64,000 nucleotides of DNA from Humulus lupulus (lineage: Eukaryota; Streptophyta; Magnoliopsida; Rosales; Cannabaceae): assembly GCF_963169125.1 (NCBI RefSeq), contig NC_084797.1, forward strand, positions 96,745,868 through 96,809,867. Direction: 5' to 3'. A program made the position numbers and the translations under genes. The notes below the pieces were generated by a model, which did not search any database, was not told the DNA's origin, and saw only the letters and a program-made list of their open reading frames with translations. Below are positions 10,574 through 21,970 of the stretch, one piece after another; within the stretch, counting starts at the first letter, position 1, and every line of letters starts with the position of its first letter.

Positions 10574-12717
10574 ATGGTGACTACACGAAGAAACGTTACA
10601 GATGATATACTCCCTCCTACCAGAATCAAAGGAGGGGAATCCAGTCGGCAGCCACCTCAGGACGGACCTGAGATGGTATAGGATTACGACGAAGACGCCG
10701 AATACGATGGCGAAGATGACGTCGTCAACCAGGGGTACTATGAGGAAGAGTATCCTCAACCCATGGATGCGGAGGAGACATTGGAAGTGGTGATGCTCTA
10801 TGAGCAGGTGGCCACCCAACAACTAATGATCGATGCACAAGAGAGTAACATCATCGCCCTAAAGGAGATGGTGCTTGCCATGAAGACCACTCTTGCAACC
10901 CAGGGGTTGCGAGTGGACCCTAATGGCAGTGCACTAGCTGGGCATTCAACTGGCGTGCCACCTGCGAACCCCATTGGAGAGCCACTTGTTAATGCAGATG
11001 GAGTGCCTCCCCAGCACCCAGCTATAGAGGCACGAGATCCGCCAGCTGAGGTGCCCACCGGGCACCCAGCAGGAGTTGGAACCTCGATGCCATTGCAGGA
11101 ACGTGGTAAGGGAAAGGCTGATGATAATCCTGCTTCAAAGCAAAAGAGGGCTCGTCAAGAACCTAAAGGCCACCAGGTTCCTCAGCAAGCAGACATAGGT
11201 AATGGCCCAAGGGTCCGAGGGCACCGCCAGGTAGTCAGCACCCGTGGAGCTCGAGGCGTTCTGCCCTGACGCGCCCATACGGACGCGTGAGGACTGGAGC
11301 TGGTGTCCCCTAAGGACCTAACTAGCCCCGTAGGAATAATGGTCTAGGGATCTGCATGAGGAATGCCCTAAAAAATTGAGAATGTGGCATTAGTATCTTG
11401 GTAAACGAAAATGTTGAGTCCAATGGAGAGACTGAAGTGGCTCATCTCGAGGGTAACAGTGCGTTCTGAGGACAGGCTGACTTGCGAGACAACCTCAATG
11501 CTCGAAGATGCAATAAGGCAGTAGGAGACAAGCCTGCTAGGAGGAGGTCTGTCAGACCTCTGGGATAATCTCAATGCTCGAAGTAGAGATAACCCAGCTC
11601 AGAGCATCAACCAGGATCGTAACCCGCTTTGTGAGGAATTAGAATGTCTGAAGCGGATAATGCTCAAGATGGCCAGGCAACAAGGCCACGAGTCTGACTC
11701 AGAAGACGAAGAAGTGGAACCATGCGCTCCTCACATTGTTGAGGCCCCTCTACTACTAGGCTTTAAAATAACATCCATACCGCCCTATGATGGTGGCTGG
11801 GATCCCACAGACCACCTATCTAAGTTCAACAGGTTAATGTCGAGAAATCGTGTCTCCAAAGACGCTAGGTGTAATGTGTTCCCGATCAGCCTGACGGGGC
11901 CAATAGATGAATGGTTTAAAATGCTCCGACGAGGGCCCATTCAATCATGGAATCAGTTATCATCTGCCTTCCAAAGACAAATCATAGGAGTTTGGAAGGT
12001 AAACTTTGAGGTCAACTCCTTGGTCAACATAAAGCAAGGCCTCTTCGAGACCCTCAAGGCCTACATCAAATGCGTCAAGGAGGAAGCAGCGAGAACCAAA
12101 AGGGTCGATGACGGCCATCAATTGATGGCATTACAAGCTGGCATCTGCACAGGGTCCTCGCTTTGGGATGAACTCCAACATAGGGGATGCCTAGCTTGGG
12201 ATGAGCTTTGATGTCTCGACGACTTCATTCGTCGAGTACGAGAATATATCACCAGAGAGGATGCCAGATTGGAGAATTAGGAGCATCCATCATTTTCCCT
12301 AATTCGGTCGTGCCTGGCCCCCTGGCTTCGGGAATCCAATATTCTCCTTTTGTTTCCGTTCAACTGAGCTCGGGGGGAGTCCAACCCATCTAAAGCACCC
12401 CACCTTCTGGTTATAGCATCGTGCCTACTCCTAGATTCAGTATGGCTCCAGCAGGGTATGAGGCAGCACCCACTGGATATAGTGCTTTTCAGCCTACATT
12501 CAGTGCTGAAGTTGTTGCCCCATCCTAGCCTACCAAATCTAGTCGAGTTCCCAGAAGCAGTAGGCACGGAGGGAAAGACAAGGGCCTGAGGCCTAAGGGA
12601 AGTGGAGCCGCACAGGCCGAGCAGGGATTAACATTTGATGAGAAGTATGTCTCGCAATATTCTAAGTATACCGACTCGGTAGACTCCCTAGAAAATATCT
12701 TGGTGGCCATGGCGTAA
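10574..12717 (+). pseudogene. Tat-like gag, interrupted
   Basis: The ATG at 10574 begins MVTTRR, as in element 1. An in-frame TAG at 10679 and a TGA at 11267 break the N-terminal region. The conserved core (11660-12211, same frame) has YDGGWDPTDHLSKFN, the phrase IDEWF and the SAFQRQ motif of Retrotrans_gag. The Pro/Ser/Gly-rich C-terminal segment (about 12250-12717) aligns with 33210-33624 of element 4. Gag would form the cytoplasmic particle, but this copy cannot encode it. Confidence 0.85.
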
Positions 12718-12915
12718 CACGTTCACTGCCACAGCCCATCCGGAGAGACAAGGAAAGCAGGGGCCCTTTAAAATTTTGTCGTTTCCACATGGGCGTCACT
12801 CCTTGGTGTGGTGCCCTGTGATGCTTGGAGAGGTGCCATGCTAGGCCTTCAAAAACTGTACCTATGTGGTGGTGGACTATTCCTCGGCATACAACGCCAT
12901 CTTGGGATGACCTAC
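12718..12915 (+). pseudogene. Zinc-knuckle and protease remnant with internal deletion
   Basis: Bases 12730-12790 match the element 4 sequence leading into its zinc-knuckle region (36160-36230). Sequence then jumps at about 12790-12825 to the protease C-terminus, FKNCTYVVVDYSSAYNAILG-like in a shifted frame, matching element 4 at 36840-36920. About 600 bases present in element 4, including the DNGSS active site, are absent. Confidence 0.7.
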
Positions 12916-12983
12916 ATTGGTGGAGTTTGGAGCCGCCACCTCCATCCGCCATCTATGCATGAAATTGCCCACGGTGGCAGGAA

Positions 12984-14175
12984 TTGGTACAGTTCACAAA
13001 GACCATAAATAGGCGAGACAATGTTACAATGTCTCTCCTCAATGCTCCCGTGATGATGGTGGAGGAAGGCCCTGAGAAGCCCGAGGCATCGGAGGTACAA
13101 GTTGTCCAAGAGACCGAGCCCGACGAGTTGGACCTGAGGGTTCATGTACAGAGGTCCATTGAAATGATAGAGGAGGTGGAGAAGGTAGTTCTTGATGCCT
13201 CCACCCCCGATAGAAAAATAAAAGTTGGGGGAAGCTTGAAAACAGAAGTTCGAGAGGCATTGGTAGGTTTCCTCCGAGAAAATCAAGACGTGTTCGCATG
13301 GTCACATTTTGACATGACTGGTATTGATCCAAACATTATATGCCACGCCTTGAATATCGATCCCCGCTTTGCTCCCATCCAGCAGAAATAACAGACGTTT
13401 GATCAAACTAAGAAAGAGGCCCTCAAGGCAGAGGTGGACAAGCTCCTCTATAACGGATTTATCCGAGAAGCCCAGTACCCAAGGTGGCTGTCCAATGATG
13501 TTCTCATGCCAAAGCCAAATGACACCTGGATAACATGCATTGATTTCTAGGACCTTAATAAGGCCTGTCCAAAGGACTACTTCCCACTCCCCAAATAGAC
13601 CATATGGTCGACGACACATCTGGCAACGAGTTGCTGTCATTCCATGCACGTCACAAATTAGGTGCATACTAGCTTTCAAACTGATAAGGGTGTCTATTGT
13701 TACATCGTGATGCCTTTCGGGCTGAAAAATGCAAGTGCCACCTACCAGAGGTTGGTTAACAAGATGTTCAAGAACCAGTTGGGGCAGAACATGGAGATCT
13801 ATGTGGAAGACATGTTGGTCTTGTCCAGGACCGCCCCTGACCATGTCAGCGACTTGACTGAGGTTTTCATGGTGCTCCACCAGTTTGGAATGAAATTAAA
13901 CCCCCAAAAGTGCACATTTGGGGTCGCCTCTGGTAAGTTCCTAGGCTTCATTGTCAGTGCTCTGGGAATTGAGGCAAACCCCAAGAAGATCAAGGCCCTA
14001 ATCGAGATGCCATCTCCTCGGAGACATAAATTCATCCCGAGCCTGACAGGGAGGATTGCTGCTTTGAGCCATTTTGTCTCCAAGGCAACAGACATGTGCA
14101 TCCCTTTCTTCAATGTCCTCCGAGGAAGTCAGAGGTTTGAATGGACGGAAGAGTGCGAACATGCATTCCAATAGC
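12984..14175 (+). pseudogene. Tat-like reverse transcriptase, degenerate
   Basis: The N-terminal leader includes DVFAWSHFDMTGIDPNIICH, typical before RT in this lineage. A stop follows at about 13389. RT motifs continue with ALKAEVDKLL, then YIVMPFGLKNASATYQRLVN, and the catalytic box reads YVEDM where YVDDM is expected, so one of the two key Asp is lost. FGVASGKFLGFIVS and the thumb follow. Further stops lie around 13550-13660. Confidence 0.88.
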
Positions 14176-14604
14176 TCAAGGTGCACATGGAAAACCCTCC
14201 AATTCTATCCAAGCCAGTAGATGAAGATCCTCTCCTACTCTATATGGTTGTCTCAAAGGATGCCATCAGTGCTGCGGGAAGAAAGTCGTGTTCATCACCC
14301 TGTCTATTATGTTAGCAAAACTATCCTCAGGGTAGAGTCTAGGTACCCGTTGATGGAGAAGCTAACTTTTTTATTAATGGTGGCCTTTTAGAAGCTAAGA
14401 CCGTACTTCCAGGTGCATCTGATTAAGGTCCTCACAAACCATCCCCTCAAAAAAACCCTTTACAGACTAGAGTCGTTAGGAAGAGTCTTGAAGTGGTCAG
14501 TGGAGTTAAGTCAGTTCGACATCACCTACCATCCAAGGACTACAATAAAAGGTCAAGCACTCATTGATTTCATCATCGAGTGCACATGGAATCAGGAGAA
14601 GATT
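14176..14604 (+). pseudogene. Classical RNase H region, degenerate
   Basis: The region aligns with element 4 at about 38215-38600: PPILSKPVDEDPLLLY, HHPVYYVSKTILRVESRYPLMEK, and LKWSVELSQFDITYHPR. Stops and a frameshift near 14275 break it. In Tat elements this RNase H is generally degenerate, and the second copy downstream is thought to take over. Confidence 0.75.
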
Positions 14605-15228
14605 GAGGATACCCTAGTGGTCGCACCAGCCTGGAAGTTATTCATTGACGGGTATTTGAACGAAAATGGTGTCGGGGCTGGACTTATTTTGGTTCCCCCC
14701 GAGGGTCACAGAGTGCATAGTGCCCTCCGCTTTGGGTTTAGCACCTCTAACAATGAAGCGGAATACAAAGCCTTAATCACTGGGCTCTGCGTGGCACTAG
14801 AGCTCAAGGTCAAGGGCCTCGAGATCTTTAGAGATTCCCAACTAGTGAACCAGGTTCTCGGAGGGTACCAGGCCCAAGGAACAAAGATGGCAGCGTACCT
14901 TTTGAAGGCTCAAGAAATGTTGCATAACTTCCAAAGATTCACTATTCAATAGGTGTCGTGAGAGCATAATTCCAATGCTGATGCCCTGGCTAAGCTGCCC
15001 ACAGCCAAAGATGCTAAGTTGATCAATATGGTCCCCATTGATTACTTAGAGTCTCCAAGTAACTCGGCTCCAAATGAAGTGGAGTCTATACAACCCCAAG
15101 ATGGGTGGATGGAACCAATAATCAAATATCTCGTCTCCAGGGAGCTCCCCCAAGACAAGAAGGCAGCTCAGAAGTTGCTATATCAAGTACTGAGGTACAT
15201 AATCATGGATAATAGGCTTTATCGGTGA
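14605..15228 (+). pseudogene. Archaeal-type RNase H (aRNH) and linker to integrase
   Basis: LFIDGYLNENGVGAGLIL, NNEAEYKALITGL and EIFRDSQLVNQVLGG give the D, E and D positions of the archaeal/plant-type RNase H fold. NADALAKLP follows after a TAG at 14950. The domain is diagnostic for Tat-lineage elements. A linker to integrase (15019-15228) ends at a stop. Confidence 0.85.
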
Positions 15229-16154
15229 GGTTACTCTATGAATTTTCTTAGGTGTGTGTCCAAGCAAGAAGGCAGTTTGATTCTCTGAGAAGTACACGAG
15301 GGTTTTTGCAGAGATCACGCTGGGGAGCAGAGCCTTTCCAAAAAAATCTTAAGGCAGGATACTTTTGGCCCACCATGAATGGAGATGCAATGGATTATGT
15401 CAAGAAAGGAAACAAGTGTCAGCGCTTCCCCAACATTCCCCGAGCACCTCCAAATGAGCTTACACAGATGACCAACCCATGGCCTTTTGCTGTCTGGGCA
15501 TCGACCTTATCGGGTCCCTGCCTACAGGGAAGGGAGGAGTGACATATGCCATAGTGGCTGTCGACTACTTCACAAAGTGGTTCGAGGCCGAGCCACTCGC
15601 TACAATCACCTCCTAAAAGGCCTTTGACTTTGTTATCAAGAACATCGTTTGCCGGTTTGGGCTCCCGAGGAAGATAGTCTCCGACAATGGATTACGGTTC
15701 GAAAGTGAACTGTTCACGAACTTCTGACAACAACATAGAGTCATCAAGAGCATCTCCTCCATGGCTCATCCACAAGCCAATGGCCATGTGGAAGAAGTTA
15801 ACAAGACACTCAAGACTACTTTGAAGAAAATGCTAGAGCAGGCAAAATGAGCTCGGCCCAATGAGCTGCCTAGGGCATTATCGAGCTACCACACCACTGC
15901 CAGGACCTCCACCGACCATTCTCCCTTCTCGATGGCCTACGAGTATGAGTCTATGCTCCCAATTGAAGCAGCAATCTCCACACATCGACAGGACATGTAT
16001 GACCCCACCATGAACCATGCTTTACTTCGAGAATCCTTGGACCTCGTGGAGGAACTATGCGAAGCTTCTTAGCTTCGAGTAGTGTTCTACCAGCAGAAGG
16101 TAGCATGGTATTTCAAATATAAGGTGAAAGATAAAAAGTTTGGGGGTCAAGGAT
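15229..16154 (+). pseudogene. Tat-like integrase, 5' portion
   Basis: The zinc-binding N-terminal region is frayed (15252-15540). The catalytic core reads VAVDYFTKWFEAEPLA, then IVSDNGLRFES, then NGHVEEVNK, giving the D, D and E triad. In-frame stops fall near 15616, 15726 and 15848. The frame is cut at 16154 by a solo LTR and resumes at 18424. Confidence 0.87.
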
Positions 16155-18423
16155 TGTAACAACCCAAAACACTAATATGGCTTATGAGCCTTGATTAGTG
16201 TGCCGGGAGGGCATAATTGGTTTGTGTGTGAATTTATTAGTTTAAAGCATAATTTTATGATAAGCATGCTTGTATGATTATATGTTATATTTGTGAGAAC
16301 CACATTATTATGTGGGCAAATCTGCAGCATACGACTTGAGGCGATCCTAGGGAGCTAGTTAGCAGGAAAGTCACAACGGGGCCTAATATTTGACTTGGGG
16401 CAAGTCAAGGGGTATTTTAGGTACTAGATGATTATTCGGCGGGTCATGGAAATAAATAACTGGAGATATATTTGAGGTTAGGAAGTTTAGGCGGGAATAC
16501 TGGGAAATTTTACCATTTTGCCCTCGGGGAGGTTTTCGGTAACCCGAGCCTCGAGATTGGTTTAATTGTTTAAGGATAGATAGATAAAATTTAGAAAACA
16601 GTGAAAACATTAGGAACCGGCCCTTTCCTTTCTCTCTCCTTCTTCCTTCTCTCTCAAGGAAATCACTGAAAAAATAATGGGATTTGGCTGGGAATTCAAA
16701 GGTTTGTGCTGAGGACTTGGAGGGTTAACTCAGTGGAAGCTAGGGAATCAACCTAGAAACTAAGGTAAGCATTGATTTTTATTTTGATCAGTTGATTATG
16801 AGGTTTTGGGGCTGAATTCTAAGAGTTCTTAGGTTCTTAATTTCAAGTTTGAATTAAGGAAGAAAGCTTGGGAGTTAGCTCAGAATTTTCTTAGAGAAGT
16901 GGTTCTGCAGTGGAGGTAAGCTTGAATTTATGATCTAATGTTTGAATTCTGGTGTTTTCATGGCTGGTTCTTATGTTCTTCAGCTTTTGGGTTTCAGAAA
17001 TAAAAATGGGATTCTGATGAGTTTCCAAGCTAGGTTTTGCTGGATTATGTTGCTAGAATCATGTTAGAAGTTTTGTGATCAATGGGTTTTGGAATTAGGA
17101 TGGTTTTGGGTGGTTTTGAGCAAGGTTGGGATGTTAAAAACGGTGGATTTTCTGGGCACGAGGGGCTGGGCCGCGGCTCTGTTCTAGAGTGTCGCGACCC
17201 TGCGGAGCAAAGAAGAGCCAAGGAGGCTCTGCGGTAGGGAAGTGTCGCGGCGCCACAGGGCAGGGTTGCGGCGTGTGTTTGTGATCAGAGAGGCCTAGCC
17301 TTTGTTTTAGAGGGGGGGCCGCGGCCCTTAAGGGTATTTTTGGTTATATGGAGGTTTTAAGCGCGGGAACGTAACCTAGGGTGCTCGGGATCTATTCCAC
17401 CACCGTGCTTGGTGGAATTTGATGTCCCGAAAGCTAGAACTTTACCCAGAAACCTTTATTCGAATATTAATGGAATCCCTTATCTTGGTTGTGACTAGGT
17501 AAAAGCTAGGGCTCGGGAGACGGATCGTGCTCAAGGGGCATTTCTCATAATCAGAGCATTTGGAAATTAAAGGTAAGAAAACTACACCCGGTTGTGGATT
17601 CATAATGGGATTAAGGGTTCCCTATTTTGTATGCTTTATAGAGGATGGTATTATGCCATGTAAATAGTAGACAAACAGCCTAAGAGCGTCGGAGTTTACA
17701 TTAGCACATAGGGCGTGGCTCGGCCACTGGTAGCTGAGGACAGCTTATTATGCACTGAGCTCGGTTTAAGCGGGCCAGAGTCAGTGGGGTAAACAGAGGT
17801 TGCGACCTAAGGGTGTCGACCCTATTTATTGTGTAATCTGGTTGTTGTGGTTGATTTTTTGAATATGATATGCTGAATGGCTAAGTGTTAGCTTGTTAAT
17901 TCATGTTTATGTCAATGAGTTATATGTTTATTAGGGATTGCTAAATGTTTAAACATGCTTAAAGAGTTTATGATTATTATCAGTACTTATGATATGATAT
18001 TACGCTTTCTTGCTGGGCCTTGGCTCATGGGTGCTTCACGGTGCAGGTAAAGGCAAGGGCAAGCTTGACCAGCCTTGATTTGGAGAGCTCTGGGAGCAGA
18101 ATGTACATGAACAGCTGCTCAACCGCCATGGTTGAGGGGAGACAAGGACAAGAGAACCATAAACATTTGTTTTGCCTTTAGAATGGCTAGTGGTTGTTTG
18201 TGCTCTAGAAATTTTGTAAACTGACTTTTAAATATTGTTCCTTTTGGGATCCTATGTGTAAAAATGTTTAGTTACATGAAAAGTATCTTTTGAGACCAAA
18301 ACCTTTTAACCCTAGCGCATTAATGTTTTTAGCAGACACGTTTTTAACTAAAGGACTTGATTAGCAAGTCCTACACCTTTATAAGTACACAGTTTAGCGG
18401 TCTTGGCTATCCAGGGCGTTACA
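16155..18423 (+). mobile_element. Solo LTR S1, chromovirus family (2269 bp)
   Basis: The LTR starts TGTAAC and ends GTTACA and is flanked by AGGAT (16150-16154) and TGGAT (18424-18428), a 5-bp duplication with one change. Removing it rejoins the element 2 integrase as in element 4. It is the same family, in opposite orientation, as the LTRs of element 3. A GC-rich block with CGCGAC/CCGCGG words lies at about 17150-17340. There is no coding region; recombination between two LTRs probably removed the interior. Confidence 0.92.
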
Positions 18424-18615
18424 TGGATCTGGTGTTGTGAAGATTCTTCTTAGCCACCCAAGACCCCGGTGCAAGAGTGTTGGGACCTAACTGGGAAGGC
18501 CCATACCAAGTCGAGAGCATTGTGTGTCCAGGAACATACAAGTTAGCCCAAATAAGTGGGGAGTTGATTCCTCACGTGTGGAATGTCGAGCATCTTCGCC
18601 AGTATTACCAGTAAT
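18424..18615 (+). pseudogene. Integrase C-terminus of element 2, after the solo LTR
   Basis: The sequence continues the pol 3' end: LATQDP-, GPYQVE-, GTYKLA- and GELIPH-like phrases match element 4 at 40140-40300. A stop falls near 18615, with VEHLRQYYQ-like residues before it. Confidence 0.8.
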
Positions 18616-18679
18616 ATGAGCAGCAAACATTCTTTATTTGTTTAATGCCTCTTGTAGCCTTTGGGCATATTTAATGGAA

Positions 18680-18700
18680 ACCGTGTATGAAAAACACGGT
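18680..18700 (+). promoter_or_regulatory. Stem-loop just after pol (element 2)
   Basis: ACCGTGT (18680-18686) pairs with ACACGGT (18694-18700) around a 7-base loop. The same stem with a different 7-base loop occurs at 40375-40395 in element 4, at the same place after pol. Function is unknown. Confidence 0.6.
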
Positions 18701-19317
18701 AAGAAATTTATTGTCTGCTTATATTTATTGGTTTCCTTTATTCTATTAATGTTATGTAAAGACACCCAGTCACCTAGACAAGTGACCGCAGTCTAGTCTC
18801 TGATCACTTGGGGGGCATGGAGTTAAGCAGCATTACCCCTCATAGGGAACGACCTAGGAAACTAAGTTTGTCAAGAGGAGTAAGCCTAGTGTACACCCCG
18901 AGAATAGAAAATCCTAGGAAACTAGTCAAGTCTATCCTAGAAGACTAAGCTTGTTCCAGGTGAAACAAAGCTTAGCACCTAGGAGCTAGATAACCAAAGT
19001 AGCACGAGAATAGACGTTTGTCACCTCCCATGGACATCAAGACCGAGGAGCTCTGACCAAGTCTCTTGGTCTTGAGATGCGAAATGAAGACCGAGTAGAT
19101 CGCAAGTGGAATCTCTGAGATGTACACTCGAGGACCAGGGGAAGTCCTTGACCGACTACCCGAATATCGCGTACTCAGGGGGCAAGCAGTTCCATGTGCG
19201 AGGACTGCTGAAAGCCCCAATCTTTGGATTGCAGGGACATAGGATGCCGAGTTAGGACAAATAGTAAATTTCACGTTGAAGTTACTTCTAGGACTATGAG
19301 CCTACAAGATACTAAAC
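18701..19317 (+). other. Element 2 3' untranslated region
   Basis: No sense coding region is seen. The sequence is related to 42905-43300 of element 4, sharing phrases such as GACCTAGGAAACTAAGTTTG, and contains a copy of the unit that is repeated in element 4 (GAATAGACGTTTGTCACCTC at about 19010). Confidence 0.7.
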
Positions 19318-19655
19318 GTTTGAATCACCTTTAAAACGGTTTGAGTTCTTGTTCTCATGGCAATCATGTTATGTGGAATTAATAGAACCAGGTGTTTAAA
19401 GTAGTGTGAGTTCTTGTTTTCATGGCATTCGTGTTACGTTGAATTTATAGAACGTATGATATAAAATGGTTTGAGTTCTTGTTCTTGTGGCATTCGTGTT
19501 ATGTTGAATTTACAGAACCACCTGTTTAGTGTAAGTTCTTGTTCTCGTGGCAGTCGGGCCACATTGAATTTATAGAACCAGGAGTTTAAAGAGGTTTGAG
19601 TGCTTATTCCCGTGGCAATTAAGTTACGTTGAATTCATAGAACCAAAACAAATAT
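19318..19655 (+). repeat. Tandem array, about 5 units of 60-65 bp
   Basis: The core GAGTTCTTGTTCTCATGGCA recurs, with variation, at 19343, 19408, 19473, 19533 and 19598 (spacings 65, 65, 60, 65). Each unit ends GAATTTATAGAACCA. Tandem arrays in the 3' untranslated region are a known property of Tat/Ogre-type elements and a source of satellites. Confidence 0.85.
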
Positions 19656-19775
19656 AAAAGAAAGGCAAACTGCATAATTCTTAAATGGGAAAGTAATTAC
19701 AACTATGCTGGGGCGCTCGAGCGATTAATTATCTATACCCCAATAAATTATGGCACACAAGCCTAAGTGTAAAAA

Positions 19776-20747
19776 TTATGAACAATCTTCGGGGACCTTC
19801 TCAACCAGGTCAATGATCGGGTCTGTACTCGGGGCACCTTTTGCCTGGGCCATTTCAGTATCCAGAGTCACCTTGGTTGGTTGGATGGCCTTGGTAAACG
19901 GGGTCACCTTGGCCGTTTAAGCCACTTGGGTCACCTCGACAACTGAAGCTGCTTCCACAGCCTGGGTCGCTTGGCGACACTCTTCAAAGAGAAGTCTATC
20001 CTTCTTGGGCTCTCCAGTGAAATCTGAGCGCATTTCTTGGTTGTGATTCCAGACCATATAGAAGGCATCCTCGGTGATCGTCTCGACTTCTTTTTCCAAC
20101 TTCTCCACCCAACACCGTGAGGACCTGTTCATCTCCATTTCTTGGAGGACTTTTCTCTAGCTTAGCTCAGACGATGGCCGTGTTCATGTAGTTGCCAGAG
20201 TTCCTTGGACATCTGAGACAAAAACTAATCAGTTAGTATTCTGACCGAAGGAAAGATGGCCAAAACACAGAGGATTCTAGGGATACTACTCGGGGAGAAA
20301 AGAAAGAGTTTGGAAAGGTGGGGTATCCCTAGCAGCTAAGGACAGGCCGGAAGGGATGAACCTATCGGAATTTGGGAATTCCCCAGATTCCGGTCAGAAG
20401 CCCAGAAACGCAAAATTGACATATAAACTTTTGAGGGCCATTTTGAACGTCCCTAATACCGAAATGTGTCTAAGATGACTTGTGAGAGCTAAAAACAAAC
20501 TCCAAAATGCCATATCACTAGCACTCCTAAACATATATCAAGAATCCTCAAGGATAAATTAAAACAGAAAGGCACTTACCCAAGATGAAATGACGATAGG
20601 TGGTGAGGCGAGTCCTGGCCCTGAGATATCGTTTGCCGTCTGCCCAGAAATAAGATGATTCAGGCCAATCGTCCAGAGCTTCGGGAATAATGGTTGGAGA
20701 TAAAAGTGAGGAAGAAGAGACGCTTCTGTAATGGTTTTGGTTTTCAT
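19776..20747 (-). pseudogene. Antisense two-exon gene of element 2, degenerate
   Basis: On the minus strand an ATG at 20747 lies about 40 bases below TATAAAA (20791-20785). Exon 1 encodes ALDDWPESSYFWADGKRYLR in a frame different from that ATG, so a frameshift is likely. It ends at a GTAAGTG donor (20579-20573). An acceptor TGTCTCAG ends at 20213, giving an intron of about 367 bp. Exon 2 includes EDAFYMVWNHNQEMRSDF and, past one in-frame TAA (19919-19917), ends with DPIIDLVEKVPEDCS at 19776. Element 4 has a related C-terminus on the same antisense strand. No known domain is recognised. Confidence 0.6.
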
Positions 20748-20784
20748 ATGGTAACAGTGTGAGACTAAGAAGGGTTTTTTTGGG

Positions 20785-20791
20785 TTTTATA
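20785..20791 (-). promoter_or_regulatory. TATA box of the element 2 antisense gene
   Basis: TATAAAA on the minus strand lies about 40 bases upstream of the first ATG. It is a motif only; transcription is not shown. Confidence 0.4.
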
Positions 20792-21129
20792 CCCAATAAA
20801 ACTTAAGGGGAAAACAACTTCCCTAAGACCGTCAGATGGCTTCTCCTGATAAGGTCACGAGGATGATCCAGCGGTCAGGGTTCAAAAAGGCATGGATTGA
20901 AATCATTGTTTCTTAGGGAAAAGACGCCTTGGGTGTCGAGTAGATGTTTGGGATCCCAGAGTTGACCCCTAATTAAATGCACGGATTGACAAGCCCAGTA
21001 ATGGGACGTCGACACTTGGGTTGACTCTTCAGAGTGTCGTCAGAGGAAAGCCCAAACGTTTTTCCCTCCATTTTTTTCAAATCACTCCTCTTAATTTAAG
21101 TCTCCATTGCTTGAGGGCAAGTAGAGACA

Positions 21130-21970
21130 TGGCAACTCACAATGACTGGCTTGGATTCATAGACATCTTCGGAGTATATTACCTCCTGAGGGCTCTATTA
21201 GAGGCGAAGATCCTTTTAGGTGAGGTCGCCTGTCTTCACCAGTGGGTAGGTCGTGGATACCTTAAAGGTAGATTACTCTCCAAGGCTTGCCCTTGGAGTT
21301 TGAGGTTCTCCAGCTTAGGAAATTAAAGCGAGGGGGCTCTCCTCCCCTAATCATCTCCCAAGTTTGAGGTTTTGAATCTCAGACCTAAGATAAAGCGCCA
21401 ATTGTCAGCCAGTGCGGGTTTGCAGCACCAGAGGATCGTATGACAACCTTTTTGGGCGATCCGATAACAGTGTTGTCGAGTGTATGACTCGAAAATTCAC
21501 ACTCCCACTACGTTTTCTGTCATGAAGGTACTTATAGCACCCTCTAACAATACCTGGGGCATGTTCCCCATAAAGTAGGTACCTTTCTGCAGTGGGCCCG
21601 TAGATCTCGCTTGGGTCGTGGTCTCTATTCAATGTAGCCCAATGCATTGAATTGGTCTCAATAATGGGAAGAATGTGTATTAATGACAAATTATTAGTAT
21701 TAATTACCTCATCCTCTATAATAGAGCTGGGGTCTCATTGTAAAGGGTTCACTTTTGGAGAGATAGAACATCTTGTACTCAGAGCAATCTAAACGCTGCC
21801 TGAGAATACACCATTGGAACTTGCCATCACAAGCTTCCAATCCTTTTAATACCAGAGACTCGTGGACTAGGGTTCTTTTATAACCTGAACCATGTAAAAA
21901 TATTTGTGTTCGTATTGCTTATTTCTTTAATCTCTCATTTTAAGGTTGATAACGAAAAAGGAAGTGAACA
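21130..21970 (+). repeat. Element 2 3' LTR (841 bp)
   Basis: This matches 9667-10521 along its whole length, from TGGCAACTC to AGTGAACA. The sequence upstream is only weakly purine-rich, so the polypurine tract is not convincing. Divergence from the 5' copy is visibly higher than between the element 1 LTRs. Confidence 0.88.

Larger units (their letters stand above)
9667..21970 (+). mobile_element. Element 2: degenerate Tat-like Ty3/gypsy retrotransposon
   Basis: LTRs at 9667-10521 and 21130-21970 flank gag, a protease remnant, RT, RNase H, a second archaeal-type RNase H, integrase, a repeat-bearing 3' untranslated region and an antisense gene. The second RNase H between the classical RNase H and integrase is the known mark of the Tat lineage. 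The reading frames hold many stops, and the protease active-site region is deleted. A solo chromovirus LTR sits inside integrase. The flanks (ACACA left, AACAA or ACTGG right) show no clear target-site duplication. Confidence 0.9.
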
